DNA of 64,000 nt from Calothrix brevissima NIES-22 (GCF_002367995.1 NZ_AP018207.1:3099083-3163082), one strand, 5' to 3'; shown: positions 32,842 to 42,186, numbered from the stretch's first letter. The notes: generated from the letters alone by a model not told the origin. Program-made: numbers and translations.

Positions 32842-35478
32842 ATGAAGAGAGTTAAAAGGTTTGTGGTGTTAATGGCGATCGCTCTTTTATTATCTATGAC
32901 ATCGCCAGGGTTAGCGCAAGTAACTAATATCGTTCAAGTTCCTGGTTTATCTGTGGAACAGCAAGCGCGTAATTCCTACGCTAAAGGTGAGTTTACAGAG
33001 GCGGCGCAGTTATTTCAACAAGCAGCGCAGGCTTATAAAGCTGCGAATAAACCGATTCAGCAAGCGTTGAGTTTAAGTAATTTATCTTTGTGCTATCAAC
33101 AGTTGGGAAAATGGGATGAGGCGCACCGTGCTATTACTGAAAGTGTTGCCCTATTAAATACTATTAAAGAAGCGAAATCAGATAAATCTTTGGCTTTAGC
33201 TCAAGCTCTGGATATTCAAGGCGGGTTACAATTGGCACGGGGTCAATCGGAAGCTGCTTTGAAATCTTGGGAAGCGGCGACATCTATATATAATCAATTA
33301 AATAAACCAACTCGGGTACTGACTGCCCAAACTAACCAAGCACAGGCTTTACAAAATTTAGGTCTGTATAAAAAAGCAATTTATCTATTGGAAACGGCGT
33401 TAAAGTTACCCCAGGTTGCAAATATAAACCCCGAACAACTCAAACCTTTATTAGAAAAAATTGCAGCGACACCAGAAACAGCTACGGCGTTAAGAACTTT
33501 GGGTGAATCGTTGCGGGTGGTGGGGAATTTTCCGCCAGCGACTTTAATTTTAGAGCGCAGTTTGGCGATCGCGAATCAATTACAATTACCAGAGGCGATC
33601 GCATTAACCCAACTTAGCCTCGGTAATCTTGCCCGTACTCAAATCAGCTTGACTAAAGCTAGCAAAAATCCGATTAATCCCCAAGTGGCGATCGCATTTT
33701 ATCAACAAGCTGCTATCTCTGCACCTCTAAATTTAAAGGTACAAGCGCAAGTTAACCAACTCAGCTTACTGGTGGAGACTAATCAACTAGATGCAGCCAA
33801 GGCTTTATTACCACAGCTACAACAAAATATTGCAGCCTTACCACCCAGCCAAAGTGCGATCGCATCACGGGTAAATTTGGCGCAAACAATGATACATATG
33901 CAAAAGCAACCCGCCAGCCAAATTTCTGAAACAGAAATCGCTAAACTATTGGCAGTAGCGGTACAACAAGCCCAAGATTTAGGCGATATACGCATACAAG
34001 CTGATGCACTGGGTACTCTAGGTAACGTTTATGAACAAGCACAGCGTTGGCAAGATGCAGAGAAGTTAACTCAACAAGCCGTACAATTAGGGCAACAAAT
34101 CAACGCTGGCGATATTGCTTATCGTTGGCAATGGCAATTAGGTAGAGTATTAAAAGCCCAAGGGAAAAGCAAAAGTGCGATCGCCGCTTATAAAGAAGCC
34201 GTAGGTACAATTAAATCATTACGTGCCGACTTAGCCGCAGCCAATCCCGATGTGCAATTTTCCTTTCGCGAAGCAGTTGAACCAATTCACCGTCAACTCG
34301 TCGGCTTGTTAGTTGAATCCAATGAAAAAGATAATTTAAAAGCCGCGCGAGATGTCATTGAAGGCTTACAGTTAGTCGAACTCGATAACTTCTTTCGCGA
34401 AGCTTGTCTCAATGGTAACCCGGAACAAATAGACAAAGTTGATCCCAAAGCCGCAGTTATTTATCCCATTATTCTCGAAGACCAACTAGCGATTATTGCC
34501 AGCTTACCAAACTCTCAAGCAAAAGCCGACAAACAAGCAGAACGTGATTTTCGCTACTATAAAAAACCTATCAATCGCCAAGCAATCGAAAAGCTAGCAA
34601 CCAGACTAGGAGAAGATTTAAAGCAATCAACAGCTTTTGATTTGACCCTGCCCCAACTGCAAGAAATGTATAATTTAGTTCTTAAAGATGCAGTCGCAAA
34701 CTTAGAAACTAGTCAAGTAGAAACATTAGTGTTTGTCTTAGATGGGGTATTGCGCAACATTCCAATGGCGGCGTTACATGATGGTCAACAATTCCTGATA
34801 GAAAAATATAGTATTGCCCTCACACCCGGATTACAATTATTAGCACCGCGATCGCTCAAACAAGAACGCTTAGGAGCCTTAGTAGGTGGGTTAAGTGAAG
34901 CACGTTCAGGATTTACCGCCCTACCTAACGTTCAGGAAGAAGTAAACAAAATTCAATCAGAACTACCCTCTCAAGTTCTTTTCAACCAAACATTTACAAA
35001 TTCCGCCTTTCAAAACCAAATTTCTGCTGTTCCTTTCCCCATTGTCCACCTAGCCACCCACGGACAATTTAGTTCCCAAGCAGATGACACATTTATTCTC
35101 ACCTGGGACGGCAAAATCAAAGTTAACGAACTCAGTGGAGTTTTAAAAACCGTCGAAGTCTCCCAAGACAACTCCCTAGAACTCTTAGTTTTGAGTGCTT
35201 GCGAAACAGCCGCCGGCGATAATCGTTCCGCCTTAGGATTAGCAGGTGTAGCTGTGCGTTCCGGTGCAAAGAGTACAGTAGCAACCCTGTGGCGCGTAGA
35301 CGATGAAGCCACCGCAACACTCATGAGTCAATTTTACGAGCAACTAGTCAAAGCCAATCAAACAGGTATCACCAAAGCCGAAGCTTTACGCCACGCCCAA
35401 CTTAGCATCCTAAAGAATCCAGAATATCAAACCCCATATTACTGGGCACCTTACGTATTGTTAGGCAATTGGACTTAG
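32842..35478 (+). CDS. Secreted TPR-CHAT protease-like protein
   Basis: An 878-residue protein. The frame is open back to 32731, but AGAGGAG just before the ATG at 32842 and the signal peptide it begins (VLMAIALLLSMTSPGLAQ) fix the start. TPR repeats occupy about residues 40-470 (SYAKGEFTEAAQLFQQAAQA, LGNVYEQAQRWQDAEKL). A C-terminal CHAT domain has the dyad HLATHG (His near 739) and VLSACET (Cys near 785), then GARSGAKS-like and TLWRVDD strands. It would act outside the cytoplasm, unlike the CHASE2-linked CHAT. Similar TPR-CHAT proteins are common beside TPS exoproteins in cyanobacteria, so processing of these exoproteins is plausible but unproven. Confidence 0.85.
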   Translation: MKRVKRFVVLMAIALLLSMTSPGLAQVTNIVQVPGLSVEQQARNSYAKGEFTEAAQLFQQAAQAYKAANKPIQQALSLSNLSLCYQQLGKWDEAHRAITESVALLNTIKEAKSDKSLALAQALDIQGGLQLARGQSEAALKSWEAATSIYNQLNKPTRVLTAQTNQAQALQNLGLYKKAIYLLETALKLPQVANINPEQLKPLLEKIAATPETATALRTLGESLRVVGNFPPATLILERSLAIANQLQLPEAIALTQLSLGNLARTQISLTKASKNPINPQVAIAFYQQAAISAPLNLKVQAQVNQLSLLVETNQLDAAKALLPQLQQNIAALPPSQSAIASRVNLAQTMIHMQKQPASQISETEIAKLLAVAVQQAQDLGDIRIQADALGTLGNVYEQAQRWQDAEKLTQQAVQLGQQINAGDIAYRWQWQLGRVLKAQGKSKSAIAAYKEAVGTIKSLRADLAAANPDVQFSFREAVEPIHRQLVGLLVESNEKDNLKAARDVIEGLQLVELDNFFREACLNGNPEQIDKVDPKAAVIYPIILEDQLAIIASLPNSQAKADKQAERDFRYYKKPINRQAIEKLATRLGEDLKQSTAFDLTLPQLQEMYNLVLKDAVANLETSQVETLVFVLDGVLRNIPMAALHDGQQFLIEKYSIALTPGLQLLAPRSLKQERLGALVGGLSEARSGFTALPNVQEEVNKIQSELPSQVLFNQTFTNSAFQNQISAVPFPIVHLATHGQFSSQADDTFILTWDGKIKVNELSGVLKTVEVSQDNSLELLVLSACETAAGDNRSALGLAGVAVRSGAKSTVATLWRVDDEATATLMSQFYEQLVKANQTGITKAEALRHAQLSILKNPEYQTPYYWAPYVLLGNWT

Positions 35479-35517
35479 GATGTGTACGCCAGGAATGATA
35501 GCTACTAAAAAAACAAA

Positions 35518-35554
35518 GTGCGATCGCATCTGGGAATAAAGAGTGCGATCGCAC
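35518..35554. terminator. Hairpin built from two HIP1 sites, possible bidirectional terminator
   Basis: GTGCGATCGCA and TGCGATCGCAC form an 11-bp stem with a 15-nt loop between the convergent TPR-CHAT and pentapeptide genes. No T-tract is evident, so termination is an inference from position. Confidence 0.45.
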
Positions 35555-35562
35555 ATCAAACA

Positions 35563-36246
35563 CTACTTCTGAGATTGGATACCGGACATGGACTTTGGTG
35601 ATAGGTTCTGTTTAGTTGTAGGTTCAACAGTAGATGTTGGTTTGGTTTGTTGTTCAGTCTTTGAGGCATTGAGCATAGTTACTATGATGCCACCACTGCC
35701 TATAAAAGCAATAATCAATGGGACAAGTACATACTGTATCCACCACTTGATATCCACAGAATCGAGCTTAACTACAGAAGAATTCTTAAAATCTGCACCT
35801 CGATTTTTTAGGGCGTGTTTTATATCTTCAGTTAGTCCAGTACTAGCTTGAAAAATAGCACCTTGAACGTTTGCTCCATTCAAGTTAGCATCGTCTAGCT
35901 TTGCGTTTGCCAAATTAGCTCGTCTTAAGTCAGCGCCATTTAAATCTGCTCGACGTAAATCAGAACCACTTAAATCTGCATCAGATAATTGTACCCCACA
36001 TAATTTGGCATCTTTCAAATCTGCTCCACGTAATTGAGCATTCTGCATTTTAGCACCGTTCAGCTTTGTATTACTCAAATTACTGCCATTAAGTTGAGCG
36101 CCTATGATATTATATCTGCTCAGATCACGATTACTCATATCATGACCGTTTAAATCCATATGAGAGAAATTATTAAGGGAATTAGTCGAAGTGCTTTTTT
36201 CAGTATTATTAGTTTTGCTGGATTTTAAGGAACCTTTGTACTGCAT
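35563..36246 (-). CDS. Pentapeptide-repeat protein with C-terminal membrane anchor
   Basis: A 227-residue protein. About 20 pentapeptides of A(D/N)LxX type occupy residues 30-135 (LNGADLRRANLANAKLDDAN), which fold as a right-handed quadrilateral beta-helix. A linker (TGLTEDIKHALKNRGADF) precedes one membrane span (WIQYVLVPLIIAFIGSGGII) near 170-189 and a Thr/Ser/Lys-rich tail. Function is not predictable from the fold. It is transcribed away from the NB-ARC/WD40 gene, sharing a 165-bp divergent promoter region with it. Confidence 0.85.
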   Translation of the reverse strand: MQYKGSLKSSKTNNTEKSTSTNSLNNFSHMDLNGHDMSNRDLSRYNIIGAQLNGSNLSNTKLNGAKMQNAQLRGADLKDAKLCGVQLSDADLSGSDLRRADLNGADLRRANLANAKLDDANLNGANVQGAIFQASTGLTEDIKHALKNRGADFKNSSVVKLDSVDIKWWIQYVLVPLIIAFIGSGGIIVTMLNASKTEQQTKPTSTVEPTTKQNLSPKSMSGIQSQK

Positions 36247-36411
36247 ATTACTCCTTTGTTATTCCTGGAACTAGATGTTCAATCTTGTACCCAGCTTAAT
36301 AGAATGCTTTAATACTAGTCTCCCTATGAAATAACTAATAGATTATTGCCCAAATTGACTTGTTTTAGGAAATTGATTAGGATTTAGATTAGGAATATAG
36401 CTTATAGCGTA

Positions 36412-39400
36412 ATGTCATCAAATAATGACGATAAAAAGTTTATACAGGCTCAAGTTAATTGGGATCTTGAACGCCTTTATGATGATCTAGAATCTATCAA
36501 AGAAAAATACTTTTCTAAACAAAGATCAATACTTACGGAAAGGCAGAAGTGTTACTTGAGAGCATTACTATGTAAGTATAGTCCCCATCAAATCGCCCAA
36601 GAATTGGGTATTAAGGTGACAACGCTCAATGTTGCATTATCAGATGACTTGTACCGATACATCGAGCAATTGCTAAGTGATAAAGGGAAGCAGAGTATAA
36701 AAATTAAGTGGGAAAACATATCTCAATTACTTCAAGAAGCAGGTTATAAAAAAAAGACATCAGAGCCACCTCCAAGCAATCAGTCGTTTCAAGAAGAAAA
36801 GCAGGTCAGTATTGATGTTAGTAACAAAGAAGACTGGGGAGATGCACCTGCTTTATCGAATTTCTTTGGACGCACGCAGGAACTCGACATTCTCAAACAG
36901 TGGATTGTTGCCAAGAATGTTGACAATGAGGAAAATATCTGTCGAATGGTGGCTATTGTAGGTATAGCTGGAAGTGGTAAAACTAGTTTAACAGTCACGT
37001 TGCGTGGTGGTATTGGTAAAACAGATTTGTTGCTAAAACTTGTAAGCGAGATTAAAAACGATTTCGACTATATAATTTGGCGAAGTCTACGGAATAGTCC
37101 ACCCCTGATAGAAATTTTGGGAGATATTATCAAGTTCTTATCAGATCAGGAAGAAATTAGTTTATTGGATACAGTAGAAAAGCAAATTACACAACAGTTG
37201 CTAAAGTATTTGCTTCAAAAACGTTGCTTAGTAATACTGGATAATTTTGAGTCAGTGTTGCTAGAAGGAGATAGTTCTGGAAAATATCGACAAGGTTATG
37301 AAGGATATAGTGTTCTACTTCAGAAAATAGGAGAAGTTAATCATAAAAGTTGCTTACTATTAACTAGCAGAGAGCAGCCACAAGAAATTATCAGATTAGA
37401 AGGTGAAACAAAACCAGTTCGTTTATTTATGCTAGAAGGTTTAGGGTATTTAGATGGGCGAAAAATATTTGATACTATTGGTGATGGTAAATTTAATGGT
37501 ACAGATGATGAATGGCAGCAATTAATTGAATTTTATTTTAATGGAAATCCATTAGCGCTAGAATTAGCTGCTAGGCATATTAAAAAAGCTTATAACGGTA
37601 ATATTGCTGAATTTTTGGCAAAAGGCAAAAAAGATTTTAAACAGATGCGTGAAGATTTATTAGATTGGCATTTTAATCAACTTTCAAGCTTAGAAAAGGA
37701 AATTGTCTACTGGCTAGCTATTAACCGCATTCCAATTTCAATTACTGAATTACAGAATGATATTACGTCAGAAGCGTCTGAAGAAGTTGCATCTACCATA
37801 GAAGTTATTCTCAACCAATTTTCCTTAGAAATAAGTAGCTTTAATGGAGAGCAATATTTTGGGTTACAACCTGTAATAGACGAGTACATCATAAATAAAT
37901 TTATTGATGAAATATATACAGAAATTCTGCAAAAAGAAATAAATATATTGAATAGTCATGCTTTGATGAAAGCCTTGTCAAAAGATTACATCAGACAAGA
38001 ACAAATTAGGCTAATTGTCAAGCCATTAGTAAAAAAACTTCAGTCAAAAGGTAAGAAAAATTTTGAAAATAAACTCAAGCAAATTCTTGTTAAGCTACAA
38101 GAAGAATATCCAGAGCTTCCTGGATATGCTGCGGGTAATGTTCTTAATTTACTGTGTCAACAAACTGAAGCAAATTCAAAAATTAAACCTGTTTTAAAAG
38201 GATACGATTTTTCTCATCTTGTTATTTGGCAAGCTTACTTGCAAGATATAGAAATTCATGACAGCAATTTTACCAACTCTGAACTAGATAAATCTGTTTT
38301 TACTCAAACTTTAGGAACTATTTATTCAGTAGCATATAGTCCTGATAGAAGTTTGTTAGCGGTAGGCGATGCTAAAGGGGAAATTCGTTTATATCGGATA
38401 GCAGATGGTGAACAAATATCTGTTTGTCGTGGACATGATGATTGGGTTAGATCAATTGCCTTTAGTCCAAATGGAAAAATTATTGTCAGTGGAAGTGAAG
38501 ACAAACGTTTAGGAATATGGAATGTTAATACAGGTCAATGTATCCAAATGTTATCTGGAGATGCTCATAGAATTAGGTCTGTTGCCTTTAGCCCAGATGG
38601 CAGATTTTTCGCTAGTGGCAACGATGATAATACAGTGAAACTATGGGATGCTACGACAGGTGAATGCTTGAAAATTTTCAACGAGCATAATGGTAGAGTT
38701 TGGTCAGTTGTCTTTAGCCCAGATGGACAGATTATTGCTAGTGGCAGTGAAGACAAAACTGTGAAGTTATGCAACGTCAGTACAGGCCAATGTTTTAAAA
38801 CATTATCATCTCACAGTTCTTTGCTACGAGCAGTTGCCTTTAGTCCAGATGGACAAATTCTTGCTAGTGGCAGTGAAGATAAAACTGTAAAACTCTGGAA
38901 GGTTGATACTGGCGAATGTATCAAAACCTTGAGCATTGCTCAAGGAGGAGCAATAAGTTCAGTTGCCTTTAGCGCAGACGGAGAAACTCTCGCTAGTGGT
39001 AGCTTTGATAGAACAATTAGAGTCTGGAACTATCATACTGGTGATTGCCTCAAAACTTTACAGGGACATACTGCTGGAGTCTGGTCAGTAGCTTTTCATC
39101 CGGATGGTCAAACTCTTGCTAGCGGTGCTGAAGATCGAGTAGTGAAGACATGGGATGTTAAGGTGGGTAAATGCTTGAGTACTCTACATGGTTATAGCAA
39201 TTGGGTTATGTCAGTTGCTTTTAGTTGGGACGGACAATATTTTGCTAGTGGCAGTGAAGACCAAAAAGTGAGAATTTGGGATGTACAGACTGGCCAATGT
39301 GTCCACACTTTTTCGGGTCATGAGCGAATGGTATGGTCAGTAGCCTTTAGCCCTGATGGTAAAACCCTTGTTAGTGGAAGTGACGATAACACTGTTAAAT

Positions 39401-40194
39401 TATGGGCTGTTGATACTGGTGAATGTATCACTTTACATGGTCATAAAATGTGGGTAAGAGCAGTAGCTTTTAGTCCTAAAAGTAAAATGATAGCTAGTGC
39501 TAGTGGAGACAAAACCATTAAGATTTGGGATGTTTCTAATGGTCAATGCCTTAAGACTTTAGAAGGTCATGGCGATAGAGTATGGACAGTAGCTTTCAGT
39601 CCTAATGGTCAAACTGTAGTTAGTGGTAGTAACGATATGACTGTGAAGATCTGGGATGTTTCTACTGGTCAGTGTCTTAAAACTTTAGAAGAACATACGG
39701 ATAGAATTTGGTCAACGATTTTTACTCCGGATGGTGATACTGTAATTAGTGGTAGTAACGATCAAACAATAAAAATATGGGATGTTCGTACTGGTGAATG
39801 TCTCCAAACTTTACAAGGTCATACAGGAGGAGTCGTATCGGTTGCTGTTAGTGCAGATGGACAACTAATTGCTAGTGGAAGTGAAACAAGTGGAATTGAA
39901 GACAAAACTTTGAATTTAAAAATTTGGAAAGTCTCTAATGGTGAATGCCTTCACGATTTACGAAAACACACCAATTTGGTCAGATCTGTTGCTTTTAGTC
40001 CAGACAGTCAAATACTTGTTAGTAGTAGTTATGATGAAACCATAAACTTTTGGAATGTAAGAACAGGTGAGTACTTGAAAACCTTGAGGCCACCTCGACC
40101 CTATGAAGGTATGGATATTACTGGTATTCAAGGCTTAACTCCTCCTGAAAAAGCTACTTTGAAAGCATTAGGTGCAGTTGAAAATAACGGATAA
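36412..40194 (+). CDS. NB-ARC (STAND) ATPase with 14 WD40 repeats
   Basis: A 1260-residue NLR-like protein. An N-terminal helix-turn-helix-like domain (LTERQKCYLRALLCKYSPHQ, residues about 41-95) precedes the NB-ARC ATPase (about 150-500), with CLVILDNFES as Walker B, LLTSREQP as sensor 1 and GNPLALELAA as the GxP motif. The P-loop is unusual: an ideal GIAGSGKTS is followed 11 residues later by a second GGIGKT. Fourteen WD40 repeats (about 640-1235) could form two seven-bladed propellers. STAND proteins act as signal hubs in stress response, programmed death or phage defence. No effector domain is recognisable. Confidence 0.9.
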   Translation: MSSNNDDKKFIQAQVNWDLERLYDDLESIKEKYFSKQRSILTERQKCYLRALLCKYSPHQIAQELGIKVTTLNVALSDDLYRYIEQLLSDKGKQSIKIKWENISQLLQEAGYKKKTSEPPPSNQSFQEEKQVSIDVSNKEDWGDAPALSNFFGRTQELDILKQWIVAKNVDNEENICRMVAIVGIAGSGKTSLTVTLRGGIGKTDLLLKLVSEIKNDFDYIIWRSLRNSPPLIEILGDIIKFLSDQEEISLLDTVEKQITQQLLKYLLQKRCLVILDNFESVLLEGDSSGKYRQGYEGYSVLLQKIGEVNHKSCLLLTSREQPQEIIRLEGETKPVRLFMLEGLGYLDGRKIFDTIGDGKFNGTDDEWQQLIEFYFNGNPLALELAARHIKKAYNGNIAEFLAKGKKDFKQMREDLLDWHFNQLSSLEKEIVYWLAINRIPISITELQNDITSEASEEVASTIEVILNQFSLEISSFNGEQYFGLQPVIDEYIINKFIDEIYTEILQKEINILNSHALMKALSKDYIRQEQIRLIVKPLVKKLQSKGKKNFENKLKQILVKLQEEYPELPGYAAGNVLNLLCQQTEANSKIKPVLKGYDFSHLVIWQAYLQDIEIHDSNFTNSELDKSVFTQTLGTIYSVAYSPDRSLLAVGDAKGEIRLYRIADGEQISVCRGHDDWVRSIAFSPNGKIIVSGSEDKRLGIWNVNTGQCIQMLSGDAHRIRSVAFSPDGRFFASGNDDNTVKLWDATTGECLKIFNEHNGRVWSVVFSPDGQIIASGSEDKTVKLCNVSTGQCFKTLSSHSSLLRAVAFSPDGQILASGSEDKTVKLWKVDTGECIKTLSIAQGGAISSVAFSADGETLASGSFDRTIRVWNYHTGDCLKTLQGHTAGVWSVAFHPDGQTLASGAEDRVVKTWDVKVGKCLSTLHGYSNWVMSVAFSWDGQYFASGSEDQKVRIWDVQTGQCVHTFSGHERMVWSVAFSPDGKTLVSGSDDNTVKLWAVDTGECITLHGHKMWVRAVAFSPKSKMIASASGDKTIKIWDVSNGQCLKTLEGHGDRVWTVAFSPNGQTVVSGSNDMTVKIWDVSTGQCLKTLEEHTDRIWSTIFTPDGDTVISGSNDQTIKIWDVRTGECLQTLQGHTGGVVSVAVSADGQLIASGSETSGIEDKTLNLKIWKVSNGECLHDLRKHTNLVRSVAFSPDSQILVSSSYDETINFWNVRTGEYLKTLRPPRPYEGMDITGIQGLTPPEKATLKALGAVENNG

Positions 40195-40534
40195 CTGAGA
40201 TCGGTGACAATTTAAGAGAATCTTCCTGTTCTCAATTGGAAAATATACTGAAAATTTGGGAAAAGCAGAGGTATTAAGTTAACTCTTGTATTTAACTTAG
40301 TAGTCAATAATGATGCTTATTCAAATGACGCGATCGCCTATTCAAAAATTGTGTATCCAACCCCGTTTTCACATCGTATATTAAGTATTATTGCTTATTG
40401 ACAAATAATATTCGATCTGAAATAGTCACCAGTAATTTCTCTGTCTCCTCTGTGTTCTCTCCAGTTTGATTTTCCCTTACCTTTGGGTAAGTCCTGATTG
40501 TTTCCAATTCCCTATGCCTATAAACGTATAAACC

Positions 40535-40567
40535 ATTGACAACTCACAACTGACAACTAACAACTAA
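40535..40567. repeat. STRR array TGACAAC type (degenerate)
   Basis: TTGACAACTCACAACTGACA followed by ACTAACAACTAA, immediately upstream of the promoter-like motif. Confidence 0.75.
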
Positions 40568-40574
40568 TTAATAT

Positions 40575-40607
40575 TGCATAAGTTCTTCCCACCCAGAACT
40601 ATAGAGA
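40575..40607 (+). promoter_or_regulatory. TGCATAAGTT promoter-like motif, copy 3
   Basis: TGCATAAGTTCTTCCCACCC followed by AGAACTATAGAG. It lies 29 nt before the TTG start of the histidine kinase, so a promoter here would give a short leader. See 18514-18546 and 28594-28626. Confidence 0.6.
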
Positions 40608-40635
40608 GTCAGCTGGAAGTTATGGAGAGATTACC

Positions 40636-41511
40636 TTGGTAGAAGAACTATATACACCAGAACAACTCAATCACATGCATCAGCAGTTGTGGCAGTGCGT
40701 ATTGGAATTTGCTAACCTTTCAGCCACGCAAGAACGCAACCGCATTGCACGAGAGTTGCATGATTCACTCGGACATGCGCTGACGGCGTTGAACTTTCAA
40801 TTACAAACAGCTAGTAAACTATGTAAACCAGATCCCAATCAAGCCCAAGAGTTTATTAATGAAGCACATCGTTTAGTTGCGATCGCAACTCAAGAAGTCC
40901 GTCAATCAGTCAAAGCCTTACGTAACGATCCCCTAGCTACCCAGTCTTTAGAAAGTTTGATTGAGTCTTTAGTGCGCGATTTTCATCAAACCACTGGTAT
41001 TTTACCAGAAGTGGAAATTAATCTGCCCATTCCCTTATTACCCCACTTAACCGCCCAGCTTTACCGCATTATTCAAGAAGCGCTTAACAACATTCGTAAA
41101 TATGCCCAAGCCACAGCCGTACAAATCCATCTCTGCACTACATCAACCGGACTGCATTTAACAATTCAAGATAACGGACGCGGATTTGAACCTGAAAACA
41201 TTTCCGGTGGTTACGGATTGCAGGGAATGCAAGAGAGAATCGCCGTATTACAAGGTCATTTTCACTTAGAATCCCAACCCCAAGCAGGTTGTTGCATTAA
41301 TATTTTCATTCCCATGCAAACATCTAATATAGCCGAAATACCAAAAATTCCTGAAATATCAAATATATCAATTATCTCGGAAATTTCCATTCCTCCCCAA
41401 TCCATTACTATTAACCAAAACCAATCAGTAAAAATTGGCGAATGGCAACCCCTAAATTTAAATGAATGGCACAGCTTAGAATCATCAGAAATCTATAGCG
41501 ATCCTATTTGA
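40636..41511 (+). CDS. NarL-type soluble sensor histidine kinase
   Basis: A 291-residue cytosolic histidine kinase of the HisKA_3 class. The phospho-acceptor is His42 in ARELHDSLGHAL. The ATPase domain shows EALNNIRKYAQA, DNGRGFEP and GGYGLQGMQERI (residues about 147-200). There is no sensor domain beyond a 30-residue N-terminus. The start is a TTG supported by GGAGAG 6 nt upstream. A C-terminal tail of about 60 residues is rich in Ile/Ser and of unknown role. The likely partner is the response regulator at 42207, with a kinase-like fragment between them. Confidence 0.88.
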   Translation: MVEELYTPEQLNHMHQQLWQCVLEFANLSATQERNRIARELHDSLGHALTALNFQLQTASKLCKPDPNQAQEFINEAHRLVAIATQEVRQSVKALRNDPLATQSLESLIESLVRDFHQTTGILPEVEINLPIPLLPHLTAQLYRIIQEALNNIRKYAQATAVQIHLCTTSTGLHLTIQDNGRGFEPENISGGYGLQGMQERIAVLQGHFHLESQPQAGCCINIFIPMQTSNIAEIPKIPEISNISIISEISIPPQSITINQNQSVKIGEWQPLNLNEWHSLESSEIYSDPI

Positions 41512-41521
41512 TATACGCACA

Positions 41522-41594
41522 AAAAGGACAAGGAAGACAAGGAAGACAAGGGGGACAAGCAACAATTGTACAGACAAGGGTTATCGCGTCTCTA
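41522..41594. repeat. GACAAGG heptamer array plus TTGTACAGAC element
   Basis: AGGACAAGGAAGACAAGGAA runs into GGGGGACAAG and then TTGTACAGACAAGGGTTATC..CGTCTCTAA, the same pairing of array and element as at 10486-10589. Confidence 0.85.
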
Positions 41595-41742
41595 AAGATT
41601 GACCAAACTACCTACAACTTTCGATTGATAATTTAAAATTGCTCACAACTAAAGTTGGTATTTTACCGTTATAGATAGTCAAATGCAAAAAATCAGGGTT
41701 TAATTATGGATGTAATATTTATTTCATCAAGTCGCCAAAACC

Positions 41743-42186
41743 ATGATTACTGTTCTGTTGTTGATAATAGGAGGCTGCATACTAGTTTGGCAATTACAGA
41801 TTTTATACAAATCGAAATATAAGCATCAACAATTGCTAATAATGCAAGCAAAAAATCATGAATTAATTGATTTGTATAAAACATTAGGACAGTCCATCAT
41901 GGCTTTAAATATTCAACTACAAGCAGCACAAAAATTATCGCAAATCAACCCTACACAATCACAACAATCAGTATCTCAAGCCTATGAATTAAGTGGTGAA
42001 TTAATGCAAGAACTACGCCAAATTATTAGAAAAATGGATTCAGAATGTAGGCAAATTAGTAAGCTACAAATTAGCCAGACAAACTCAGATATTTCATATA
42101 TATACCCTAATAATATCACATCAATTGCTACAAATAAAGTTTCCTTAAAAACATCAACTCTGCAAAATCTAAAATCTAAAATCTAA
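41743..42186 (+). CDS. Membrane-anchored histidine-kinase-like protein lacking the phospho-histidine and ATPase domain
   Basis: A 147-residue protein. Residues 2-20 (ITVLLLIIGGCILVWQLQI) form a membrane span. Residues 38-100 align by eye with the dimerisation helix of the kinase at 40636: LYKTLGQSIMALNIQLQAA here against LHDSLGHALTALNFQLQTA there. The phospho-acceptor His-Asp is replaced by Tyr45-Lys46, and no ATPase domain follows. It could be a pseudokinase that dimerises with the neighbouring kinase, or a decayed gene. The final codons are encoded by an AAAATCT heptamer array. The response regulator starts 20 nt downstream. Confidence 0.65.
   Translation: MITVLLLIIGGCILVWQLQILYKSKYKHQQLLIMQAKNHELIDLYKTLGQSIMALNIQLQAAQKLSQINPTQSQQSVSQAYELSGELMQELRQIIRKMDSECRQISKLQISQTNSDISYIYPNNITSIATNKVSLKTSTLQNLKSKI

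Larger units (their letters stand above)
40195..40635. other. 441-bp intergenic region
   Basis: AT-rich, with one HIP1-like site near 40330, a TGACAAC-type array (40535-40567) and the TGCATAAGTT motif. I see no gene. Confidence 0.6.

Noticed and set aside
36412-40194. Whole NB-ARC/WD40 gene with pentapeptide neighbour as a described Avs/NLR defence system
   Set aside because: The core resembles STAND proteins, but no effector domain or known defence partner is visible, so I did not assign it to a named system.
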